A stretch of 64,000 bases of DNA from Cytophagales bacterium (lineage in GTDB: Bacteria > Bacteroidota > Bacteroidia > Cytophagales > Spirosomataceae), in the NCBI GenBank assembly GCA_013298025.1, contig JAAFJE010000002.1, positions 186,001-250,000 on the forward strand. The letters run 5' to 3'. Under the pieces are notes generated by a model. That model searched no databases and was not told the DNA's origin. It saw nothing but the letters and a program-made list of their open reading frames with translations. Positions 54,149 through 63,700 of the stretch are shown here, piece after piece. The translations under genes and the position numbers were made by a program. Each line of letters opens with the position of its first letter. Position 1 is the stretch's first letter.

Positions 54149-54182
54149 CTAGAGCCGCTTCTGAATCCAGAAGCGGCTCTAG
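54149..54182 (+). terminator. Terminator after gatC
   Basis: CTAGAGCCGCTTCTG (54149-54163) pairs perfectly with CAGAAGCGGCTCTAG (54168-54182), 4-nt loop, followed by TATTTTAT. It starts 2 bp after the stop codon. Confidence 0.9.
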
Positions 54183-54351
54183 TATTTTATACTCATGCTG
54201 AAAATCAGGTTTTTGCCAAGAAAAAAATACTATGACTTGTTTGCAACATGTGTGTTAGTATTTATTAAAGAGATTGTATAATTTTTTGGGAATATCTTGT
54301 AAAGCAATCTAAATTTTTACTTTTTTTACAAAATCATCTAATTCAACTTGT

Positions 54352-57300
54352 ATGTCAATAAAAGTAGCTATTTCCCACAAAACGAAATATAAATTCGATA
54401 GAAGTGTGAATCTATCGCCGCACGTCTTTCGTTTGCGTCCTGCTCCTCATTCACGCACCGCTATTGAGGGCTATTCGTTTAAAATTTCACCTGAAAAACA
54501 TTTTATCAATTGGCAGCAAGACCCTTTCGGGAATTATCAGGCAAGAGTGGTGTTTCCTGAAAAAACAACCGAACTCAGTATTGAAGTAGAGGTGATTGCC
54601 CGAATGCAAGTAATCAACCCTTTCGATTTTTTTGTAGAGGAATATGCCGAAACCTATCCTTTCAAATACGATGCCATGCTACAAAAGGAGTTAGCACCGT
54701 ATTTAGAGGCAAGAGAAGCAGGCCCTTTATTGACTGAGTGGGTTGAAAAATTAGTGATTCCTGAAAAAATCAGCATTGTCGATTTCTTGGTAAGCCTCAA
54801 TCGCCAAGTATATGAATATGTTAATTACAATATTCGTATGGAACCGGGCGTACAAACCTGTGAGGAAACCCTAATCAAGAAAAGCGGTAGCTGTCGTGAT
54901 TCGGCTTGGCTATTGGTGCAAATCTTGCGTCATAAAGGCATTGCTGCACGTTTTGTATCGGGGTATTTGGTGCAACTAACGCCCGATGTAAAATCGTTGG
55001 ATGGCCCGTCGGGACCCGAAGAAGATTTTACCGATTTGCACGCTTGGGTTGAAGCCTATATTCCAGGGGCTGGTTGGATTGGCCTCGACCCTACTTCTGG
55101 GCTTTTTGCCAGTGAAGGACACATTCCTTTGTGCTGTACCCCCGACTACGCCAGTGCTGCTCCTGTAACGGGTGCTACCGACATCTGCGAAGTATCGTTT
55201 GAGTTTGATAATAAAGTGTTTAGAATCCATGAAAATCCACGTGTTACGAAGCCTTATACCGAAGAACAATGGAACAAAATCATGGAAGTGGGCAATACTG
55301 TAGAGCAAGATTTACAAGAAGGCGATGTGCGTATGACGATGGGAGGCGAGCCTACGTTTGTATCAATTGATGATTTTGAAGCTGCCGAATGGAACTCTAC
55401 CGCCGATGGCCCACACAAACGCCGCTTGGCTTATGATTTGGCTTTACGCTTGAAAGACCGTTTTGCTCATGGTGGTTTGTTGCATTTCGGACAAGGAAAG
55501 TGGTATCCGGGCGAATTGTTTCCTCGTTGGCAGTACGCCCTCTATTGGAGAACCGACGGTGTGCCTCTCTGGAAAAACTACGATTGGATTGCCAAAGAAG
55601 GAGAAACTAATTTTACCTTCCACGACGCTGAGTTATTTGCCCAAGAGTTGACCAAACATTTGGGTATTACCACACGCAACTTGACACCCACCTACGAAGA
55701 CCCGATTTATTGGACTTTAGAAGAACTCAAATTACCAGTCAACGTTGACCCGCTGGCGGTTAATTTGAAAGACCCTATCGAGCGTCAAACCTTGGCAAGA
55801 CTACTCGAAAGAGGACTCAACAATCCTGTGGGCTTTGCCCTGCCCTTGCGTTGGAACTGGAACACAGCAAGTTGGACAAGCTGTGCGTGGGAATTTAAGC
55901 GTAAAAATTGCTTCTTGATTCCGGGTAATTCGCCAATTGGCTTGCGTTTGCCATTGGGGTCGTTGCCAGCTATCTCGAAGTTTCAACGAGAACAAGCCAT
56001 CGAGCGTAGTCCTTTTGAAGACTTGCCTTCGTTGGGTACTTTCGATGAGGCGATTCAAAAAAGATACGGCACTGAAGCCCCCGACTATGTAGCTCCAGCC
56101 AAACGCAAACCAGTATTAGACGAAGAGGACATCAAGGCAGGAAAGAAAATAGAAGACGACGAACCCTTGTTATTTGACGTAAATACCATCAATACTGCTA
56201 TTACGGTTGAAGAACGAGATGGAATTATTTATGTATTCTTCCCTCCAACAGAATACCTAGAGCATTACCTCGACCTGATTTCGTCGGTAGAAGCAACAGC
56301 CGAAAAATTGCAAATGCCTGTGCGGATAGAGGGCTATACGCCTCCGTCGGATTATCGTTTGCAAAAGCTAATCGTTTCGCCAGACCCCGGCGTAATTGAA
56401 GTGAATATTCACCCATCGAAAACTTGGCAAGAACTCGTCGATAACGTATCAGCTTTGTACGAAGAGGCATTTTTTGCACGTTTGGGTACTGATAAATTCA
56501 TGGTAGATGGCCGCCATACAGGCACAGGCGGAGGCAACCACGTGACCATCGGTGGGTCAAAGCCTGCCGATAGCCCCTTGTTGCGTCGTCCCGATTTGCT
56601 ACGAAGCCTTGTTACATATTGGCAACATCACCCTGCCTTGAGTTATTTGTTTGCAGGGCCGTTTATTGGCCCCACAAGCCAAGCCCCACGCATCGACGAA
56701 GGCCGTGACGACCGCTTGTATGAGGTAGAAATTGCCTTCGAGCAAATTCCAGAAGGACAAGACATTCCTTTCTGGATGGTTGACCGTATTTTTAGAAATT
56801 TATTGGTCGATATTACGGGCAATACACACCGCACAGAGTTTTGTATTGATAAACTATATTCGCCCGATTCGAGTACGGGTCGTCTTGGTATTTTAGAATT
56901 TAGAGGCTTCGATATGCCACCGCACAAGCACATGAGCTTGGTGCAAAGCTTGCTCATTCGGGCTTTGGTTGCTAAATTCTGGAAACAACCTTACAAAAAG
57001 AAACTCATTCGTTGGGGAACAGAACTACATGATAGATTCTTATTACCACATTTTGTGTATCTCGATATGGTTGACATTGTGAACGATTTGAAAGAAGCTG
57101 GCTACGAATTTGATATTTCGTGGTTCGATTCCTTCTTTGAGTTCCGCTTCCCTTATCATGGTGGCGTAACCGTTGACAACGTGCAGCTTGAACTACGCTT
57201 GGGCATAGAGCCTTGGCACGTATTGGGCGAAGAACTATCGAACGCTGGAACGGCTCGTTTTGTGGACTCCTCGCTAGAGCGTTTGCAAGTGCGTTTAACG

Positions 57301-57777
57301 GGCTTTATACAAGACCGACACATTTTGGTGTGTAATGGCTGTAGAGTGCCGTTGCGGACGACTGGCGTAAAAGGCGAGTATGTAGCTGGTATTCGATATA
57401 AAGCGTGGAATCCGCCTTCGGCATTGCACCCGACCATTGGCGTAGATGCCCCGTTGGTATTTGATATTGTGGATACTTGGAACAACCGTGTGATTGGAGG
57501 CTGTACCTATTTTGTGGCACATCCGGGCGGTAGAAGCTTCGATACGTATCCGATCAATAGCTACGAAGCCGAATCACGTCGAATTAGTCGTTTTTGGGGC
57601 TTCGGGCATACGCCTACACTCGAAAACAGCGTAGCCGAGCCTGTCCGCTTTCCTTCGTCACCATCGAGATTTGTGGCCGAAAACAAAAAAGATTTACGCA
57701 TCGACACGCCTATCGAACTCATCAATCCTGAGTTTCCGAATACGCTAGACTTACGTAAATTCTGGCGGTCGAGATAG
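54352..57777 (+). CDS. Transglutaminase-like protein with DUF2126 (putative amidoligase-type) region
   Basis: This large cytoplasmic protein has 1141 residues. The N-terminal transglutaminase-like part (about 1-275) has the catalytic triad C181 in GSCRDSAW, H230 in DLHAWVEAYIPG and D246 in GLDPTSG. From about 320 follows the DUF2126 region, starting VRMTMGGEPTFVSIDDFEAA and containing HTGTGGGNHVTIGGSKPADS, GNTHRTEFCIDK and LEFRGFDMPPHKHMSL. DUF2126 is linked to COOH-NH2 ligase-like folds and to neighbouring ATP-grasp genes. The operon suggests peptide-bond formation and cleavage on an unknown protein or peptide. There is no signal peptide. A terminator-like hairpin follows. Confidence 0.9.
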   Translation: MSIKVAISHKTKYKFDRSVNLSPHVFRLRPAPHSRTAIEGYSFKISPEKHFINWQQDPFGNYQARVVFPEKTTELSIEVEVIARMQVINPFDFFVEEYAETYPFKYDAMLQKELAPYLEAREAGPLLTEWVEKLVIPEKISIVDFLVSLNRQVYEYVNYNIRMEPGVQTCEETLIKKSGSCRDSAWLLVQILRHKGIAARFVSGYLVQLTPDVKSLDGPSGPEEDFTDLHAWVEAYIPGAGWIGLDPTSGLFASEGHIPLCCTPDYASAAPVTGATDICEVSFEFDNKVFRIHENPRVTKPYTEEQWNKIMEVGNTVEQDLQEGDVRMTMGGEPTFVSIDDFEAAEWNSTADGPHKRRLAYDLALRLKDRFAHGGLLHFGQGKWYPGELFPRWQYALYWRTDGVPLWKNYDWIAKEGETNFTFHDAELFAQELTKHLGITTRNLTPTYEDPIYWTLEELKLPVNVDPLAVNLKDPIERQTLARLLERGLNNPVGFALPLRWNWNTASWTSCAWEFKRKNCFLIPGNSPIGLRLPLGSLPAISKFQREQAIERSPFEDLPSLGTFDEAIQKRYGTEAPDYVAPAKRKPVLDEEDIKAGKKIEDDEPLLFDVNTINTAITVEERDGIIYVFFPPTEYLEHYLDLISSVEATAEKLQMPVRIEGYTPPSDYRLQKLIVSPDPGVIEVNIHPSKTWQELVDNVSALYEEAFFARLGTDKFMVDGRHTGTGGGNHVTIGGSKPADSPLLRRPDLLRSLVTYWQHHPALSYLFAGPFIGPTSQAPRIDEGRDDRLYEVEIAFEQIPEGQDIPFWMVDRIFRNLLVDITGNTHRTEFCIDKLYSPDSSTGRLGILEFRGFDMPPHKHMSLVQSLLIRALVAKFWKQPYKKKLIRWGTELHDRFLLPHFVYLDMVDIVNDLKEAGYEFDISWFDSFFEFRFPYHGGVTVDNVQLELRLGIEPWHVLGEELSNAGTARFVDSSLERLQVRLTGFIQDRHILVCNGCRVPLRTTGVKGEYVAGIRYKAWNPPSALHPTIGVDAPLVFDIVDTWNNRVIGGCTYFVAHPGGRSFDTYPINSYEAESRRISRFWGFGHTPTLENSVAEPVRFPSSPSRFVAENKKDLRIDTPIELINPEFPNTLDLRKFWRSR

Positions 57778-57838
57778 AAAAGAGGTTGGTTTAAATCGTT
57801 GAAACTCGTCATTAGGATAGTCTAATAGTTCATTGCAT

Positions 57839-57881
57839 AGGCTGTGGAATAGCTAATATTTGTTTGGCTACCCCACAGCCT
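57839..57881 (+). terminator. Hairpin between the DUF2126 and ATP-grasp genes
   Basis: AGGCTGTGG (57839-57847) pairs with CCACAGCCT (57873-57881). An inner TAGC/GCTA pair extends it, and TTCGTTGTTTT follows. The gap to the next start is 236 bp, so the next gene may have its own promoter. Confidence 0.65.
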
Positions 57882-58013
57882 TTCGTTGTTTTATGCCAAG
57901 AAATGAGTATATTTCGGAAAGGGAATAAGTGCTTGGGAAGAGTGGCAAAGAAATACCTAGGTTTTTTAGTGCGAAATGCCCAACTGGAATAATCTTTGCG
58001 TTTATCTCCTGAA

Positions 58014-60638
58014 ATGTCAAAGAGTCATCTTTACGATACAAGCAGATTTATCCCAGCCACTGAAAAAATGATTACGGAAGTGAAAAAAAGTTTACTCAAA
58101 CTTTATCAACAGCGTATAAAATCTTATGATGAAATTTTAGATGCTCAAGGACAAGTAAAACCTTACTGGAAAAAGCTATTCGAGAACCTTGAAAAATTAG
58201 GCATAAACGAACTAGAGGTACGCAACCAAGAAGTGATTAATAAACTTCGGGAAAATGGCGTAACTTATAATGTGTATGGTACGCCCGACGAAATGAGCCG
58301 TCCGTGGCGTTTAGACCCTATTCCTTTTTTACTGGAAAAAAAAGAATGGGATGATATTTCCAAAGGACTCAAGCAAAGAGCTACCTTGCTCGATTTGATG
58401 CTCAAAGATATTTATGGCCCCCAACTGCTCATCAAAAATGGCATTATTCCTGCCGAGTTGGTGTATGATAATTCGGGCTTTTTTCGCCCTTGCTTCGATG
58501 TAAAAATTGCCGCCGAAAAACAATTATTGATGTACGCCGCCGACATTGCCCGTGGCCCAGACGGACGTATGTGGATTGTCGATAATCGTACCCAAGCTCC
58601 GTCGGGGTCGGGGTATGCCGTCGAGAATAGAAGCGTCATGAGTAAAATTTTACCCGAACTCACCGACGGGATGTTTGTCAGTCGCTTGTCGCCTTTTTTC
58701 ACGAGCCTACACCAGCAGGTGATTGCGTTGTCGCATAAGCAAAACCCTTGCATTGTGTATTTAACGCCGGGTTCACGCAACGAAACCTATTTTGAACACG
58801 CTTACTTGGCTGCCAGTCTTGGCTATACGTTGGTACAAGGCGACGATTTGATGGTGCGAGATGGCTTTGTTTGGTTGAAATCAATTGAAGGATTAGAAAA
58901 AGTAGATGTAATAATTCGTCGGGTGGACGATGAATGGTGCGACCCTCTCGAACTCCGTGAAGATTCTCGTTTGGGTGTGCCGGGCTTGTTGCAAGCGGCT
59001 CGTTCGGGTAATGTGTGCATTATTAATCCGCCTGGGTCGAGTGTTTTAGAAAACTCGGCGTTGTTGGCATTTATGGCACCTGCGTGTCGGTTTTTACTCA
59101 ACGAAGAACTCTTGCTTCCTTCCATTGCTACATGGTGGTGTGGGCAACCCAACGAGTTGCAGTTTGTGCTTGACAACCTGCCTAAATTGATTGTGAAAAA
59201 AGCCAACCGCAAACAGGTTTTTCGCTCAAAATTTGGCAGTTCTTTGTCGGAGCAAGCATTAGAAGACCTGAAAAAATCTATTTTGCAAGCCCCTCATGAA
59301 TACGTAGCACAAGAAGAAATTAGCTTATCCACTACGCCTTCGTTGGTCAATGGCGAGCTAGAACCTCGCTTGGCGGCTATTCGGGTGTTTTTGGTGGCAC
59401 ACGACAACGACTACCAAGTCATGCAAGGTGGGCTTACCCGCAGTTCGGCTGAAAAAGACCGTTTTGCTGTATCGAATCAGCACGGGGGAGTATCGAAAGA
59501 CACGTGGATTATTTCAGATGCCTTGCCTGCCCAACAAGAGCGGATGGTACTCAATCGGCACGACTTCAACAATCCGCATACTTCTTTGCCAAGTCGCAGT
59601 GCCGAAAGCCTTTTTTGGATAGGACGTTATGGCGAAAGAGTGATGGCGTTGGCCAAACTTTTGCAAATCATCATCAACGTATTGCAAGAAAGAAGGCGTT
59701 TTGCAGGAGCGTTGAAGGTAGAACAATTAGATATTCTATTACAATCGCTTACGCACTTGACCCTTACGTATCCGGGATTTTTGATAGAAGACAAAGAAGA
59801 AATGCTCAAAAATCCTTATCCCGAATTGCAAAGTTTGGTGTATGATAGTTATAAAATGGGTTCGGTGGCATCGAGCCTTACGAGTCTGGTCAATAACCTC
59901 ATAGCCGTGAGCGATAAGTGGAATTATGATACTTGGCGTGTAATTTATCAGATAAAAAATAGCCTCAATAAAATCAAACATCCTGAAAAGTCAGAGCTAA
60001 CCAAGGCAAACAATATGCAGAAAGTCTTGGAAAAACTGAGCAATCGGATTTTTACTTTTTATGGCATCGTCACGGAAACAATGCCCCGTGAAAGTGGGTT
60101 GTATGTATTAGAAACAGGGAAATTGATTGAAAGAATTTTATCGAAAATCAGCGTTTTACGCACGATTTTTACCATTAAAAACGAAACCAATATCGAAAAC
60201 GATTTAATCGAATTGGTACTCATCAACCATCATTTGTTGGTGCAGTATCGACAGATTTATAAATCTCATTTCAGCCTTGACTCCATGCTCGATATGGTGC
60301 TGTTAGGGCAAAACTTACCGTATTCGTTGGCGTATCAGCTTGATACTTTGGGTACTTATGTGAGTAAACTTCCTAAAACTACGCAACCGCACAGGCTCAA
60401 CCAAGCCGAAAAAGCGGTGTTGGAAGCTTCTACCAAAGTCAAATTGGCCGACATCAACGAACTGGTCAGTACTGCTCCCGATAGTACTTTCCGTGCAACG
60501 CTCGATAAATTATTGGCTGATGTTTTTCAGCATATTTCCGATGTAACGAATCATTTGACAGACCTTTATTTTACGCATACCGAAATACAACATGCGTTGC
60601 TAGGTATTATTGAAAACACCGCTACCCATGAAATATAA
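58014..60638 (+). CDS. Circularly permuted ATP-grasp protein fused to an alpha-E domain
   Basis: This protein of 874 residues has two parts. The first (about 70-490) is a circularly permuted type 2 ATP-grasp ligase: TYNVYGTPDEMSRPWRLDPI, RPCFDVKIAAEKQLLMYAAD, VDNRTQAPSGSGYAVENRSV, VFRSKFGSSLSEQALEDL. The second (about 535-870) is the helical alpha-E domain starting LPSRSAESLFWIGRYGERV. In many bacteria the two are encoded separately. The ATG at 58014 is preferred over a TTG at 57996. It overlaps the next gene by 11 bp. Function is presumed ATP-dependent peptide or amide ligation; substrate unknown. Confidence 0.92.
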   Translation: MSKSHLYDTSRFIPATEKMITEVKKSLLKLYQQRIKSYDEILDAQGQVKPYWKKLFENLEKLGINELEVRNQEVINKLRENGVTYNVYGTPDEMSRPWRLDPIPFLLEKKEWDDISKGLKQRATLLDLMLKDIYGPQLLIKNGIIPAELVYDNSGFFRPCFDVKIAAEKQLLMYAADIARGPDGRMWIVDNRTQAPSGSGYAVENRSVMSKILPELTDGMFVSRLSPFFTSLHQQVIALSHKQNPCIVYLTPGSRNETYFEHAYLAASLGYTLVQGDDLMVRDGFVWLKSIEGLEKVDVIIRRVDDEWCDPLELREDSRLGVPGLLQAARSGNVCIINPPGSSVLENSALLAFMAPACRFLLNEELLLPSIATWWCGQPNELQFVLDNLPKLIVKKANRKQVFRSKFGSSLSEQALEDLKKSILQAPHEYVAQEEISLSTTPSLVNGELEPRLAAIRVFLVAHDNDYQVMQGGLTRSSAEKDRFAVSNQHGGVSKDTWIISDALPAQQERMVLNRHDFNNPHTSLPSRSAESLFWIGRYGERVMALAKLLQIIINVLQERRRFAGALKVEQLDILLQSLTHLTLTYPGFLIEDKEEMLKNPYPELQSLVYDSYKMGSVASSLTSLVNNLIAVSDKWNYDTWRVIYQIKNSLNKIKHPEKSELTKANNMQKVLEKLSNRIFTFYGIVTETMPRESGLYVLETGKLIERILSKISVLRTIFTIKNETNIENDLIELVLINHHLLVQYRQIYKSHFSLDSMLDMVLLGQNLPYSLAYQLDTLGTYVSKLPKTTQPHRLNQAEKAVLEASTKVKLADINELVSTAPDSTFRATLDKLLADVFQHISDVTNHLTDLYFTHTEIQHALLGIIENTATHEI

Positions 60639-61521
60639 CCTGATACATACCACAAGCTATACGTACTTTGAAAAAGTACATCATTACCACAGTCTGGTAT
60701 GCCTCCGACCACAGTCGTTGGCTACGCAAATATGCGATGATTTTAGCTTAGAGATTTCGCCTAGACCTGCTCAAATCATTGAGCGTAAAGACTTTTTTGG
60801 GAATATTGTCCATTATTTTTCTGTACATCAGCCTCATCAAGTACTGACCGTTACGGCGAAAAGTACCGTAGAAAGTTTTGCTCAAAAAGCACCCGATTAT
60901 CGCTTCGATATGACGACGCTACAGGCAAGAGTACACTTAGAAAAAATCAAAGAATTGCGAGGCGATTTATTACAATATATGTTGCCTAGTCCATTTATTA
61001 CATGGGACGAAGAAATACGTTTATTTGCCAAAAGTTGTTTTCCCGAAAACCGAAGTTTGTATGAAGGCGTGCGTAATTTATGTCATCGGATTTTCTCCGA
61101 ATTTACGTTTATGTCGAATTACACTACCTTATATACGCCTATCAAAACCGTATTGCGAGAACGCAAAGGCGTGTGTCAGGACTTTTCGCATTTGGCGATT
61201 GCCTGCTTGCGGAGTTTAGGTTTTGCGGCGAGGTATGTGAGTGGGTATATCGAAACCCTGCCACCGCCTGGCAAGGAGAAATTACAAGGAACAGATGCCT
61301 CTCATGCGTGGGTATCGGTATTTATTCCAGAGCATGGTTGGTGCGAATTTGACCCCACCAACGACATGATACCCCAAGAAAGGCATATCATCACCGCCTA
61401 CGGTAGAGATTACAGCGATGTAGCACCCTTGAAAGGCGTTATTTTTAGCTCTGGCCGACACAACCTATCGGTATCGGTAGATGTACTGCCTTTAAAAGAA
61501 GAAATCGTAGCCGACAAGTAA
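60628..61521 (+). CDS. Transglutaminase-like cysteine peptidase/ligase
   Basis: This 297-residue protein has an N-terminal beta domain (KYNLIHTTSYTYFEKVHHYH, typical of bacterial transglutaminase N-domain) and the catalytic core. The triad is Cys in KGVCQDFSHLAI, His in ASHAWVSVFIPEHGW and Asp in FDPTNDMIP. The ATG at 60628 overlaps the upstream stop by 11 bp; a TTG at 60610 is less likely. It ends the cluster of three genes. The Anbu proteasome-like peptidase that often accompanies such clusters is not found downstream within the window. Confidence 0.92.
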   Translation: MKYNLIHTTSYTYFEKVHHYHSLVCLRPQSLATQICDDFSLEISPRPAQIIERKDFFGNIVHYFSVHQPHQVLTVTAKSTVESFAQKAPDYRFDMTTLQARVHLEKIKELRGDLLQYMLPSPFITWDEEIRLFAKSCFPENRSLYEGVRNLCHRIFSEFTFMSNYTTLYTPIKTVLRERKGVCQDFSHLAIACLRSLGFAARYVSGYIETLPPPGKEKLQGTDASHAWVSVFIPEHGWCEFDPTNDMIPQERHIITAYGRDYSDVAPLKGVIFSSGRHNLSVSVDVLPLKEEIVADK

Positions 61522-61596
61522 ATAACAATCCAGCATTGCGAATTAGTGCTTTGGTTTACCTAGGTATTCAATCTTTGCTGTTTCTTATTCTTGCTG

Positions 61597-61658
61597 TGCA
61601 TTCAAAGACTGCATTTATTTGTGGGTCTAAGTGAAAAAACACTTAGACCAGCGAGGGG
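61597..61658 (-). repeat. Double-hairpin repeat element, copy 5 (inverted)
   Basis: The reverse complement of the element between the LRR genes is found here, with a perfect GGTCTAAGTG/CACTTAGACC stem (61624-61633 and 61640-61649) and an imperfect second hairpin (TCAAAGACTGCA). Confidence 0.8.
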
Positions 61659-61782
61659 CTGGTTTTTGTTGATTGCTCCATAGGAGCTTACCGATTGTAG
61701 AAAATAGACGATTGAATTTATTTAAAGCTCCGTAGGAGCGGTCTAAATCATTTCCATATTTACACAAACATTTTTGCAAACA

Positions 61783-62075
61783 GGTCGCTCCTACGGGCTT
61801 TTTATTGGGAATCGTTTTTGTTGATACAAACATTTTGCCCCGATGGGGCTAGACTTTGCCGCTCCGTATTTCTACAAACAGACCGCTCCTACGGAGCTTT
61901 TTTATTGGGAATCGTTTTTGTTGATACAAACATTTTGCCCCGATGGGGCTGGACTTTGCCGCTCCGTATTTCTACAAACAGACCGCTCCTACGGAGCTTT
62001 TTTATTGGGAATCGTTTTTGTTGCTACAAACATTTTGCCCCGATGGGGCTGGACTTTGCCGCTCCGTATTTCTAC
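61783..62075. repeat. Three tandem copies of a 100-bp repeat
   Basis: Units beginning near 61783, 61881 and 61981 share CCGCTCCTACGGAGCTTTTT, then ATTGGGAATCGTTTTTGTTG and TTTGCCCCGATGGGGCT, with 1-2 changes per unit. Each carries small palindromes (GCTCCTACGGAGC, GCCCCGATGGGGC). Inverted single copies of GCTCCGTAGGAGC lie upstream at 61728-61740. Open frames across this block are a by-product of the 100-bp periodicity. Confidence 0.85.
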
Positions 62076-62127
62076 TGCGAGGGTTTGCAACTATTTGTTG
62101 GTGCAAGTGATGCTACGCTTAATACTC

Positions 62128-62198
62128 GCACTAGCAGTGCAGTCAAAGACTGCATTTATTTGTGGGTCTAAGTGAAAAAACACTTAGACCAGCGAGGG
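62128..62198 (-). repeat. Double-hairpin repeat element, copy 6 (inverted, complete)
   Basis: This is the most complete copy: GCACTAGCAGTGCAGTCAAA, then GACTGCATTTATTTGTGGGT and CTAAGTGAAAAAACACTTAG. Both stems are perfect (TGCAGTC/GACTGCA and GGTCTAAGTG/CACTTAGACC). It lies just downstream of the AAA-ATPase gene. Confidence 0.85.
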
Positions 62199-62231
62199 CT
62201 TATAAAAAGTTTCTTAATAGCTACCAGTATT

Positions 62232-63413
62232 TTACTCTTTTAATAATTTTAAGGGTTTTAAATATTCCCATAACGAGTCTAAACTACACACTTGCCAATG
62301 AACGTTGGGTTTATAACTTTTAGCAGATGGTGTTACAATAAAATTATGCTCTGTACTCAAATCCTGAATAGCTTCTGTATTGCCTTTACTGGACGATGGA
62401 TTATTCGATAGTTTAATCTCAAACGAAGCAATCATCTGATTCCCTCGCAAAAGGCATAAATCTATCTCTGCCCCATTTTGAGTACGATAGTAATAAGGTT
62501 GGATATTACCAGATAAACGTCCAATGATTTGCTCTATTACATAACCTTCCCACGAATGCCCTGCTACTATATTTGAAATGAGCGAATCGTAGTCTGTTAG
62601 ATTAACTAAATAATGTAGCATTCCCGCATCTCTGAAATATAATTTTGGACTTTTCACTAATCTTTTCCCTACATTAACAAAGTATGGAGCAAGCCTTCTA
62701 ATAACAAATGAATGTTCTAAATAGTCAATATAACTTTGTAACGTATTGCCAGATACGCCCATTGAATTACCCAGATGAGCATAATTCAAAGTAGAGCCTT
62801 GTACAGTAGAGAGCATTCTTAATAATTTTTGTAGAACAATTGGGGAAGCTTTTAAGCCCAACAACCTTAAATCGCTTTCAATATATGTTTTCATAAAAGC
62901 CTCATGCCAGTCGAACCATAAAGTATTATCTGGTGCTAATAATGCTTTGGGAAAACCACCTCTAAACCAATGCGTTTCTAAATCAATAGATGAAGCTTGC
63001 GCCTCGTCTCTCCTAATTGGTGTCAGTTCTCGATAAACAATACGTCCTGCCAAGGTTTCAGAGCTTTGAGCAAGCAGTGCAGGAGAAGCAGAACCCAATA
63101 AAATAAACCTGCCACCCACAGGATTTTGGTCTATTAATGACCTGAGTAAGGGAAATAACGACAACATTCTTTGAACCTCATCTATCACCACAATTTTATC
63201 TGAATGCTGTTCTAAAAACCATTGAGGGTCGTTTTCCAGAAGCGTATAGTCGTTCAGGTTTTCCAAGTCTAAATACAAGATAGGCTTCGTGAAAGTTTCG
63301 GAAAGAGATTTCACTAAAGTAGTTTTGCCCACTTGTCTTGGCCCAACCAACCCTAATGCTGGAAAATAAGATAGCAGTCTGGGTAATTCAGAAATCAAGG
63401 CTCTTTGTATCAT
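62232..63413 (-). CDS. AAA-family ATPase with DUF4143 domain
   Basis: This protein of 393 residues belongs to a common family of AAA_14/DUF4143 proteins. Walker A is GLVGPRQVGKTT and Walker B is KIVVIDEVQRM, with an arginine-finger-like ETLAGRIVYRELTPI after LLGSASPALL. The C-terminal half carries a winged-helix part (LGNSMGVSGNTLQSYIDYLE) and a PD-(D/E)XK-like end (AEIDLCLLRGNQMIASFEIK). The start at 63413 (MIQRALISELP) is chosen over the longer frame to 63473. These proteins are widespread and mobile and linked to toxin- or defence-like roles, but function is unproven. Confidence 0.85.
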   Translation of the reverse strand: MIQRALISELPRLLSYFPALGLVGPRQVGKTTLVKSLSETFTKPILYLDLENLNDYTLLENDPQWFLEQHSDKIVVIDEVQRMLSLFPLLRSLIDQNPVGGRFILLGSASPALLAQSSETLAGRIVYRELTPIRRDEAQASSIDLETHWFRGGFPKALLAPDNTLWFDWHEAFMKTYIESDLRLLGLKASPIVLQKLLRMLSTVQGSTLNYAHLGNSMGVSGNTLQSYIDYLEHSFVIRRLAPYFVNVGKRLVKSPKLYFRDAGMLHYLVNLTDYDSLISNIVAGHSWEGYVIEQIIGRLSGNIQPYYYRTQNGAEIDLCLLRGNQMIASFEIKLSNNPSSSKGNTEAIQDLSTEHNFIVTPSAKSYKPNVHWQVCSLDSLWEYLKPLKLLKE

Positions 63414-63562
63414 TATCCAAGTAAATATTAAATTATATTTCAAATATACTTGGATAAATAAAAGATTTTTCAAAAATATTATGTTTTTTTCAATGGCAGA
63501 ATAGATTTAGCTTTATAAAAATATTCCACTGTTTTTCCAAGTAGGTCGTTGGTTAAACGACC

Positions 63563-63588
63563 AGACGCAAGCCCTAGCTGTACCGCTT
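63563..63588 (-). repeat. Dispersed repeat, inverted copy of 50247-50272
   Basis: AGACGCAAGCCCTAGCTGTA followed by CCGCTT is the reverse complement of the repeat near the ISAs1 remnant, apart from one inserted base. Confidence 0.55.
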
Positions 63589-63620
63589 ATTTATACGGCG
63601 AAGTAAAGCTTTGTATTTGA

Positions 63621-63682
63621 GTGCAGCCAAAGACTGCATTTATTTGTTGGTCTAAGTGGAAAAACACTTAGACCAGCGGGGG
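63621..63682 (-). repeat. Double-hairpin repeat element, copy 7 (inverted)
   Basis: GCAGCCAAAGACTGCATTTA and GGTCTAAGTGGAAAAACACT are present, so the first stem is almost perfect and the second has one mismatch. It ends in CAGCGGGGG. Confidence 0.75.
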
Positions 63683-63700
63683 TGACAAAAAATATAATAA

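Noticed and set aside
61818-62175. Two overlapping open frames of 110-117 codons
   Set aside because: They run through the 100-bp tandem repeats, and their products are just the repeat translated several times in two frames.
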